The notes under the pieces are model-generated. The model did no database searches. It saw only the letters and a program-made list of their open reading frames with translations, and was not told the origin of the DNA. The position numbers were made by a program, and so were the translations under genes. From Parietichytrium sp. I65-24A (taxonomy: Eukaryota; Sar; Bigyra; Thraustochytrida; Thraustochytriidae): a DNA stretch of 34,823 nucleotides. Below, piece by piece: positions 8,640 to 17,413 of this stretch; position 1 is the stretch's first letter; the number at the start of each line of letters is the position of its first letter. The stretch is taken from contig BLSF01000143.1 in the NCBI GenBank assembly GCA_012862575.1, positions 1-34,823 of the forward strand, given 5' to 3'.

Positions 8640-9131
8640 CCAGCGACGTACCGTCATCTAACTACTCACTACCCCTTCCTCCTCCTCTCTGGCGTCTCCC
8701 GGGAGGCCCTGTCGGCTAGTTCTCGTCACAGAGACCTACCTGTTACTGATATTTCGCGTATTGTCGACGTTCCAGTGACGCGCGCAGGCGTCCCTCTCGA
8801 CCCTCTCGGGGATTGAAGATGATTGAAGAATGTTGAATAGGTATGAATAGGTGTTCGAATAGATTCGAATAGGTTGGATAGGTTGAATAAGCTTATGTTT
8901 GAATCCCACTGACTCCACTTCGATGTCTCCGATGCGATTGATGCGATTTCAAGACAAGTTATGAATGAATGATCTCCTGCTCTGGGGGTACTAGCAGAAG
9001 ACTATCAAAACGGGTAGTGGGAGTTTGGAAAGAGAGAGAGAGCAGACATGAGCAGACTGCGAGACAGCGCAGTTGGTGTTCAAAGTCGGTGTTCAAGTTG
9101 GAGTTGGCGGCTCCGTTGTCCATTGTTTGGT

Positions 9132-9195
9132 TGATTGGTCGATTGGTCGATTGGTCGATTGGTTGATTGGTTGATTGGTGGATTGATTGATTGGT
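9132..9195 (+). repeat. GATTGGTY 8-bp tandem repeat upstream of glycosyltransferase gene
   Basis: Seven ATTGG cores, mostly at 8-base spacing, lie about 50-110 bases before the ATG at 9244. Eight-base spacing is less than one helical turn, so all cores could not be occupied at once by a bulky CCAAT-binding factor. Confidence 0.85.
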
Positions 9196-9243
9196 TGTAG
9201 TTTGGTGGCAGGCGACGGGCGCGTTGGAGAGTGGGAACGCGTG

Positions 9244-12200
9244 ATGGCCATGCGGAAACAGAGCACGCTGGAGCAGTCCAAGTCGCGGAAGAATGCGTGG
9301 GCGCCGTGGAAAGTGGTGCAGGTGGTGATGGTGGCCTGCGCCGTTCTCTTGTTCGCGCGAGTGTTCTCCGACCCGGGCAAGATCAAGTCGGACGGGGCCG
9401 TGAGCACTTTGGTGGATCCCAGCATGGGACACATGATCGACATGGTCAGCGACGCAGGCGATGAGGTCACGGACGATGGAGGCGACGATGACGATGACGA
9501 TGGCGAGGATGAGGTGTTCGACGTCGCTCCTGATGACGCAGTGGAAGTCGCCGCGAGTGGCGAGCCTGACTTTCACATCATCATCCTGGGCTACAAGCGG
9601 TACAAGAGCATGGAGCGACTCCTCGATTCTCTCTCCAAAGCCGACTACCTGGGTGACAACATCGCGCTCCACGTTCACATTGATGGCGGCTCCGGCTCGG
9701 ATTGGGAAAAGTCCATTGATCTTGCAAAGAAATATCCGTGGAAGTTCGGCCCCAAGAACGTCAGGGTTGCCGAACAGAACGGGGGACTTGCCAAAGCGTG
9801 GCTCACGGCATGGGTGCCCAAGTCGGACAACGACCGTGTGCTGATCCTAGAGGATGACCTGGCCGTCTCGCCAGTGTTCTACCGCTGGCTCAAGCTGATG
9901 TACAACAAGTACGACAAGCGGCCCGAGATTGCGGCATACACTCTGCAGCGCCAACGACTTGTGCCCGCGGGTGGCCGATCGAAAACCGTGCAATCAATCA
10001 AGAAACCATTCGGCTACAAGCTTTTGGGATCGTGGGGTTTCGCACCGTCCGCAAAGCATTGGCGCGAGTTCTTGAAGATGGACTTTGAAAACATGGATCC
10101 CTCTGTCCCTGGCCTCATCACCACCAAGTGGTTCAACAGGCAGAGACGCGGCAAGATGTGGACCCAGTACTGGATTTGGTACTGTGATCACCACAACCTC
10201 TACAACATCTACATCACTCCTCCAAACCGCAAAGCGATGGCCACCAATTTCAGAGAACGAGGAGTCCATTACGGCAAAACTCGAGGTGCAGACTTTAAGG
10301 CGCTCGAAACCTCCGAATGGGTGCCAGAGTGGGACAACCCGCCAGACGTAATTGACTTGTATTCATGGGCTCTTAAGAAGGAAGGGCAGTCCTTTCCATC
10401 TGGGGGTAAAGTCGCCGAAAGCACGGATTCCGATGAGCAAGTTGAAATCGTTGAAGAGGGCGTCGCTCCGGAAGAAGAAGAGGAGGAGGAGGAGGAAGCC
10501 GCCGAAGCTGAGCGAGCCCAAGAAAAGGCGTCCGAGTCCGAAAACAAGCTACGAGGAAGCGACGACGAAGATGACGAAGACTCCGGGACCGTAGAAGAAG
10601 GTAAGTAACATACTAAAAAGGAGAAATGTATTTTAAGCTCTTGCTGACTGGTGCGAATGGGCTTATTTTTCTTTGGAAACTTGGCCACAACAGACGGGAA
10701 AGCCCACAACGACGAAGATAGTATCACTCCTGACGAGATCGCGGATTTGACTGCCCCTATCTCCTCCGAAGACCTGAAAAAAATTGAAACTGGGCTCGAC
10801 ACCACGGCGCTCGTCAGCAAGGCATTCAAAGCACACAAAGACGGGATCATGTTTTTGCAAATTCTCAACGCCGGGTTTGTGGAAATCACAAAGTCTTGGA
10901 TCTGTAACGTCCAGCACATGCCAAGGGTTCTCGACAGGACCCTCTTCGTTTGCACGGATGAGCAGTCTTTCGAGGAGCTCACAGACTTCAGCAATCAGTA
11001 AGTTTTTCAAGAGTATTCTCTCAAGTGCTGCAACATGCATAATAGATGGGGAGGATGCGTCGACTAACGCCTTGGCTTTTTTCGCGTGTAGGAATGGGCT
11101 CAACTTGCATGTGCACCTCCAGAAATTTGAGTCTCCAGCCACTCTTCGCTATGGGCAGATGGCTTACTATTGGTTCATCTTGTTTCGCTCTGCACTGCTG
11201 GAGGCCCTCCTTCGCAATGGTGTCAACTTTTGCCTGATCGAAGCTGATGCAACATGGTTTGATGACCCAGTGTCCTACCTTTTGGATAAGGTCGATCCGA
11301 CCTTGGACGTTGTGCTCTTCCACAACGATTATTACGCCAATGCCCATGGTATGAATGGAGGCTTTATCTGGTTCAAAGCGCGTCCTTTGGTGGTTGAGGT
11401 GCTACAAAAGCTGTACATCGCACTGAAAGCGCGACTGGATCGTTTAGCAAAGCAAGGAAAGGAGAAGGTCGGCGGTGCCGGAAATGAGCAGCATCTCTTC
11501 ATGAGTATGATCTACAAGGATACCGTCAACCCGAATGCAGACAAGATTAAGAAGGCTTTTCTTCCCCTCTCGAAGTTCATGGGCGGTCTGTACTACGGTA
11601 AAAACCACCGAAAGGACGGTTACAACCCTCTTGTGGTTCTTCAAAACTGGATTCGTGGCAACGATGCCAAGAAGGCACGCGCCATTCGGTGGGGCCATTG
11701 GTTCTTGGAGGAAAACGGCGAAACCTGCTCCAACAAACTTAACGAAGCGCCTTACGCCGCTGACGCAGCTCTCGCGAACTGGTGGGACCTCAACCCTTTT
11801 GTCGAATTGGCAAAGTCTGCAGCAACAACTGATTCGGTGCCAACTGTGAACTTGTTCATTGCCCACAGCCCTGGGACCGTGAATTTTGCTCTCAATTTGA
11901 TCTGCAGGTTGCAATCGCTCAATCTAAACTCGGTTCTAGAGCATCTTGTCTTTGTGACCGTCGGTTCCGCCCCGCATGAGAAGCTCACGGAGTTCCTTGC
12001 CGCGAATCAGCTCAACATGAAAGTATTCAACGTGGAGTCGGTCTCTCGCAAACAGTTGCCGATGCTCCGAGCAGGGCTTGTCTACAAACTTTTGCGAGCC
12101 AACATCGCCGTCCTCCGTCTTGCCGAATCTTTCATGATTTTGAAGGACCCTCAAGACATTCTCACGAGCGACACTGCGGCTGCAGATATTGCCGCGCCGG

Positions 12201-12529
12201 ACATTGGCAAAGCTTTTTCTGTGCAGACTCCTTTGCTATACTCGCGACCAACCAAGGCAGCGTTCCTCTACTACGAGAACTTTGTCACAGGATGTCAAAA
12301 GAGTTACATCACCGCCGATTTGGCCACCCCGTCAGAGCGGTCTCTGAGGTCTAAACTTCCCCTTCAAGTCGCGCCATTCGACCTCGCAAAGTCTGCCAAG
12401 TCTGCAACCCAAGACCAATTTGGTGTCCTTGTAGCAGACTTTGATGCTTCTCATGAAGCCATTATTGCCGCAGCAAAGTCCATGAAGCTGTGGTTGCTTT
12501 CAAGCGACATGCAGTCGTGTTCGGCTTAA
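9244..12529 (+). CDS. Type II membrane glycosyltransferase: GT13-like + GT77-like + decayed GT77-like domain (paralog A)
   Basis: Spliced from 9244-10600, 10694-10997 and 11092-12529, giving 1032 residues. Introns of 93 bp (phase 1) and 94 bp (phase 2) both start GTAAGT and end CAG or TAG, and the joined frame is continuous with the paralog at 13048-16141. Residues 21-40 are a signal anchor after a basic N-terminus; 74-100 is an acidic stem. Residues 108-345 resemble GnT-I (GT13): V-L-I-L-E-D-D-L with the metal-binding E-D-D at 203-205 and a conserved G-V-H-Y-G near 340. An acidic linker follows (390-455). Residues 495-765 match Nucleotid_trans/GT77 (PF03407 type): L-I-E-A-D-A-T-W-F-D-D-P at 602-613 stands where D-x-D is expected. 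Residues 803-1020 are a diverged copy of this domain without the motif. Inferred role: Golgi glycan synthesis; donor and acceptor unknown. Confidence 0.82.
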
Positions 12530-13047
12530 GCCTGCAGCCGATCTGCCCTGGGCGTGCTTCTTGCACATGGGGCTACTAATTCCTGTATTCCAATTTGTCA
12601 CTGTGCTAGCGGCAGCTATCGTATTAGTGCGGAAGAGATCAGCTATGTATGAAATTTGCTTGCGAGTAGATTAGAGAATGAAAAATCGTCAGCCGCCGTT
12701 TGCTTGTCTTGGACTCCTCTTTCATTTCGTGTGCTGCGTGGGCACATGGACTCACTCTTTCGCTCCCAGAATTCAGATGATGGTTGCTGAGCGTAGTCGA
12801 ACGATTTTAACAAACAGAAAACATGGTTCTCATTCTCTTTTCAATTTTTTTCTTCTTTCTTTCTTGTGTTCAGACTCTAGTAGTAAGCGAGTGTCAATTT
12901 GTGTGATATAGTTCGAGCAGAGGTATGTGCCTTCCACAAAGAGCGGAAACAAACCCACAGTTCAGATGGATTGCAATCGGCAAAATGGATCGCCGTCGCA
13001 ATCAGGATGTGTCACGATCTGTAATGCAGCAGCAACTGTATAACCAG
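12530..13047. other. Shared 3' region of the two convergent glycosyltransferase genes
   Basis: 518 bases between two stop codons. They contain both 3' UTRs and T-rich stretches (for example 12838-12870). I see no gene or repeat, and the two halves show no obvious inverted similarity, so any duplication boundary has been lost. Confidence 0.5.
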
Positions 13048-16000
13048 TTATGCGCAAGCGGTGCCATCCGGAGTTACATCTGCCTCGGAACTGGATGAAG
13101 GAAGCGCGATGTCGCTCTGCTTGAGTTTGAGGGTGAACTTCCTCTCATACGGAAGCTTGTTGTACTTGGTGAATTTGTACTTTTGGGCAGTCACGATGTA
13201 TGCACCGATCTCTGACTTGAGCGATTTTTTGTTGTGGAACACGGTCACTGGCCGAGTGCACACGCTATCCCAGGAGCTACCTCCCGCTGGAGTCTGAATA
13301 TCAAAAGTAGTGTCCAAAGACTCCTGGAACTGACTCAAATCGTTCATAAACTTGCTGGTCTCAAACAGGACAGTGTGAAGCCCCGAGCGAGCGAAAGCGT
13401 AAGCGATCGACATTTTGTACACAATGATGTCAATGTTGAACTGGTTGGTGATCTCCTTCTCTTTATGGATGTTCAGCTGGTTACCCGAAGTGGACGAAAA
13501 ATCCTCCAGATCAGCACAAGCAGAGCTATCAACACACACAAACAAAACATTGTTCAGCAAGTCCACCGATTGTGCTTTGCAAGCAGCCTTTTTGGCATTG
13601 TCAACAGTTTTACTGGAAACGACTTGTACGTAGACGTAGCCAGAAGAAGTCTGAGCAGCAGTTGCCTTTTCCACCAAAGAAGCAATTCTCCATCTCGACT
13701 CAACAGCAAAGTCTGCTGCAGTGGGCACCTTTTGGTACAGTGTCCGGCAAGTTTTTCCCTCACCGTCGAGCAGCCACCACCCGAGACGCTTGGCCCTGGA
13801 AATTTTGGCGTCGTTCCCGGAGATCCAATTGTTGAGGACCACAAGTGGGTCGTGCACGCCAGAGACGCGGTAGTCGCGCTTGAACCACATCCCCCCAGCA
13901 AACTTTTCGCTGGAAAGAAGAATGGACTTGGCGACTAATCCGTTTGGATTGTACTTTTTGCTGAACAAGAGAGCCTTGAAGAATTGCTGCTCGTTGCCAA
14001 GGCGTCCGACCTTTGCCTTGCCAGTCTTCGTGAGCTCGTCCATGCGGGATTTGTATCCGTTAAACAGGCGGCGAAGAATTTCCTTGGTTCCATCAGTGGA
14101 TCGCAGCCACAGAAATCCTCCGTTAATGTTGGTGGAACTCTTAAAGTCGTTGTGCATTGCAACCACGTCCACGTCCGAGTCGACGGTGTCGAGAATGTAT
14201 TGCACTGGATCTCCAAACCAAGTGGCATCGCTCTCGATAAGAAAAACGCTGACACCGGAAGTAACAAGGGTCTTGAGCATGCGCACGCGAAAGAGAATAA
14301 AGTTGTAGTAGGTCATCTCGCCGTACGTCATCTCAGCAGGAGCCTTGTGCTCCTCCAAGTGAATCATCAAGTCAATGCCAGAAGTGCGTGCGAATTCCGT
14401 CAGCTGCTCGAACGCTGGCCTGTCAGTACACACAAACAAGGTCCTGTCCAGCACGCGCGGCATGTGCTGCACATTGCAGACCCAGGCAGTGGTCATGCCG
14501 ACGAAACCTTCGTTGAGCATTTGAAGAAACATGATACCCTCCTTTTGTGCTTTCTTTGCAGCGACTACAATCGCGGGATCGGAAAAGCCTTCGTCGGAAC
14601 TTTCCGAATTTGTCAAAGTATTCAAGTCGATGTCGATCTGCTCATCATCGTTCTCGCTCTCGCTTTCGCCGTCGCTTTCAGGTTCTTGCGCCTCAATGCC
14701 TTCGTCTTGGTCGGAGTCAGTGTTCTCAGCGACCTCATCTTCCTGAACAATCTCGTCTCCCTCTGTCACTTGTTCTTCAGGAAATGACTCTTGTTCATCG
14801 GCATCCGCGACCTCGTCGTTGGTATCTTGCGAGTTGAGGCCAAAGTTGTCATCTCTATTCATTGGTTCAGATTCGCCGAGCTTGTAAACTCCAACAGGAG
14901 TGGACTTTGCAACCTTTCGAAGGCCCCAATCGTACAAATCGATGTTGTCAGGCGGGCTCTCCCACTCGGTGTTCCAGTCTGCGATCGCAAAAGTTATTGG
15001 TTAGCCAAGGCCAAGAAAAGAAAAGGAAGCAGAAGAGAAGAGGCGTACGCTTCCCTGGCAAAGCTTGAAGGAATGCACAACCGCAACGCAACTCGTCCAG
15101 ATTATAAAAAGAAATACACTTACCTGCAGCTGCCTGTGCGACCTGGAAGTCAGCCCCCTTGGTCTTGCCGTAGTGGACGCCGGCCTCGCGAAAGTTGGTC
15201 GCGAACGTTTTGCGGTTATGAGGTGTCAAGTAGATGTTGTAGAGATCGTTTTCGTTGCAGAACCAGATGAAGAACTGGCTCCACATCTTGCCGCGTCTCT
15301 GCCTTGCGAACCACTTTGACGTCACAAGTCCGGGCACATGAGGATTGAGCTTCTCAAAGTCGAGCTTGAGAAACTCTCGCCAGTGCCTCGCGCTCGGGCT
15401 GAAGCCCCATGTGCCCAGAAGCTTGTATCCAAACGGCTCCGGCTGCTGAATAGTCTTGTACCTCGCACTGGTGGCCACTAGCCGCTGCCTTTGCAGTGTC
15501 ACCGCGGCGATCTCCGGTCTGTTGCCGTAATTGTCCCACATGAGGTTGACGTACTTGAAGAAGAATGGCGACACGGACAAATCATCCTCCAGAATCACTG
15601 CTCGGTCGTCGTCGGACTTTGGCTGCCACGCAGTGAGCCATGCGTTCATGAGCCCCTTGTTCTCGGGCAGCACGCGCACCTGCTTGGTACCGTAGGGCCA
15701 CTTAAACTTATTGGCTAGCTTGATGGTGTCCTTCCAGTCCTTGCCGCTGCCGCCGTCGATCTGCACCACTAGCCGCACCTTACTGCCGCCATACTCCGCC
15801 GCCTTCAAAGACCGCAGCAAACGGTCCAGAGACTTTGCGCGTTTCCAAGCGAGCACGATCACGCTGAACGTCTCGTCGCCCCCCGCCGAGGAAACTTCCG
15901 AGGACACCTCGCCGCCTGCCGAGTCTTGAGATTCAAGAGAGTCAAGAGAGGAGTCGTCGCGCACGCCGTTCGAGAGAGAGGCGCCGGACTCGGACATGGA

Positions 16001-16141
16001 GTCGACCATTTGACGAGGGGACCCGGCCAGCATGCGGAACGCAAGTAGAAGGGCCGTCATGGCCATCAGTGCTTTGATGTAGAACAGCACGTCCCGCTTC
16101 TCGCCGCCCGTCGCGGCCGCGCGTTTCTTCTGAAAGTTCAT
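13048..16141 (-). CDS. Type II membrane glycosyltransferase: GT13-like + GT77-like + decayed GT77-like domain (paralog B)
   Basis: Spliced from 16141-15124 and 14978-13048 (minus strand), giving 982 residues. The 145-bp intron starts GTAAGT, ends CAG and is phase 1. Splicing restores the W-x-x-E-W-x-x-P-P-D-x-I-D-L-Y segment present without a break in paralog A. Residues 17-39 are the signal anchor. Residues 90-335 are the GT13-like domain with I-L-E-D-D-L at 183-188. Residues 380-470 are a long acidic linker. Residues 485-750 are the GT77-like domain with L-I-E-S-D-A-T-W-F-G-D-P at 586-597. Residues 785-960 are a third domain that keeps the V-L-F-V-C-V-D strand but reads F-E-T-S-K-F where the D-A-T motif should be. 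It lies tail-to-tail with paralog A. A lumenal glycan-processing role is inferred. The start was moved from an upstream GTG to the ATG at 16141. Confidence 0.82.
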
Positions 16142-17107
16142 TGTTCCCTGGATCTTCCCCACTGTCCCCGCTGCTTAAGCTCGTCTCCTTCGCAAACAAA
16201 TTAAGCAAACAAACAACAGTGTCTGCGCGTTCCGGTTCTGCAGACCGTCCGTTCCTAACCGCTCAGCGACCGCCCTCTACGACGTGCGTGCTAGCTGCGG
16301 GAAAAGGTGTCCGCGGCGAGGACACTTGTATGTATATCGCGCAGGTCGTCCCAACCCGTCCCAGTGGTCCCACTGTCTCTCTCTCTCTTTGTCTTCCTCT
16401 CTTTCTCTCTTTGTTTCTGGTTGTTGTCAAGTCTATTGAAATGGCTTCGGGCTAAGCAGCGGATAGCCGAATCCATAGCCATGCATGGAGTGAGTGCTTG
16501 GGGACTGTGGAGACAGCGCGAGAGTCCGGAATCCAACGAGATTTGCGTTCTGCAGCCACTTGAGTGGTTTCTGCTAACGCTTTGACTAACACTCAAGAGG
16601 TAGAGAGGGGAGACTTAAGGGTCTGTTAATATAAATAATATCCATAAGCCNCGCGAACATGTATTACATGTATGCCGGCTCTGGGATTCTCAAGTAAATG
16701 GTTCCGCAGAAGGATGGTAAGCAATCTTAACCTATCGGGTAAGGGGCGAGTCGAGTGGCACTGGGATAGGCTCTATCGCTATAAGATGCTATAAGAGAGA
16801 GATGGAGAGTCGACCTTGGTCACGTACTGTCGTAGTCCCCGCTACTAGCAGTTTGTCGAAGGGATTCGAAACTAGTCGAAAAAAGTCGTCTTTTCTGCGA
16901 TCTATCGTCGGATCAATGTTTTGTTTGTTCTCTTCATTGGACCATGGACAGGATTTTGACTCAAGCACACGAACCGATTGGAAGGGTTCAAGGAATCGAT
17001 TGATGAATGACTAAGAACGAACAACGATTGAACTTTGACTTGTTGATTGACTGTGAGAAAACGAAAGATGACAAAAGGAAAGGAAAGGAAAAAAGGAAAA
17101 GAAATGT
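16142..17107. promoter_or_regulatory. Upstream region of glycosyltransferase B
   Basis: 966 bases without a supported gene. They contain AAACAA-type repeats (16193-16217) close to the start codon, a CT-rich tract (16375-16413), an inverted repeat acatgt-att-acatgt (16658-16672) and one undetermined base (n) at 16651. Bases 17041-17100 are A/G-rich on plus, that is T-rich on minus, and supply the downstream terminator for the tRNA gene. Confidence 0.45.
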
Positions 17108-17177
17108 TCTCCCACCCGGAATCGAACCAGGGTTTACAGAGTCAGAGTCTGTTGTGCTACCATTACACCATGGGAGA
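17108..17177 (-). tRNA. tRNA-Gln (anticodon CTG)
   Basis: Read on the minus strand, the 70-base sequence folds into a full cloverleaf. The acceptor is TCTCCCA/TGGGAGA, the D arm GTGT...GCAC, and the anticodon arm ACAGA/TCTGT with loop CTCTGAC. The variable loop is four bases. The T arm is CCTGG/CCGGG with loop TTCGATT. The anticodon CTG reads CAG (Gln). The B box GGTTCGATTCC is canonical, there is no intron and no encoded CCA. A T-rich run on the minus strand about 15 bases past the 3' end (17087-17092) can end Pol III transcription. Confidence 0.95.
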
Positions 17178-17413
17178 TTTTGGTTGGCGGTCGTGAGAGA
17201 CTGCGCACATATCAAACTACTTCAGCTACTCAGAGCTAGAGCACATTACAGCACTACTGTGCGAAACAAAGCGAAACGAAACAAAATGAAAAAACGACCA
17301 TGAACGACCGCCCGATTCGATGAAAGGAGAGATTTGGGAACCAAACAGAAAGGGAAAAGTGTCAATACAGTTGGGTTGTCAGTGCAGCACGGCAGTTGTC
17401 TGCCTCTAGCTAG
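17178..17413. other. Short spacer, tRNA upstream and 3' UTR of hydroxylase gene
   Basis: 236 bases with gaaac/aaacg-type short repeats around 17265-17300. No gene seen. Confidence 0.4.

Larger units (their letters stand above)
8019..9243. promoter_or_regulatory. Divergent promoter region, dense in short tandem repeats
   Basis: 1225 bases between two divergent start codons. On the left side are a GAACCAAT-type array (8114-8145), a CT-rich tract (8153-8218) and a tacattcat-type repeat (8262-8306). In the middle is a hairpin (8610-8639). On the right side are gaatagg-type repeats (8842-8888) and an array of GATTGGTY (9132-9195). Reading outward from each start codon, the first array contains ATTGG, the reverse of CCAAT, in the same orientation as the gene. 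No gene is supported here; the open frame around 8511-8816 has no recognisable content. Confidence 0.55.

Noticed and set aside
8501-8816. Two overlapping Pro/Ser-rich frames
   Set aside because: They overlap in different frames through the same GC-rich hairpin block, and neither has a plausible protein pattern.
13234-14787. Plus-strand frames of 234 and 267 codons
   Set aside because: Antisense shadows of glycosyltransferase B, which has clear domain motifs and a paralog.
16651-16651. Undetermined base n
   Set aside because: A single assembly ambiguity in non-coding DNA; it affects no gene call.
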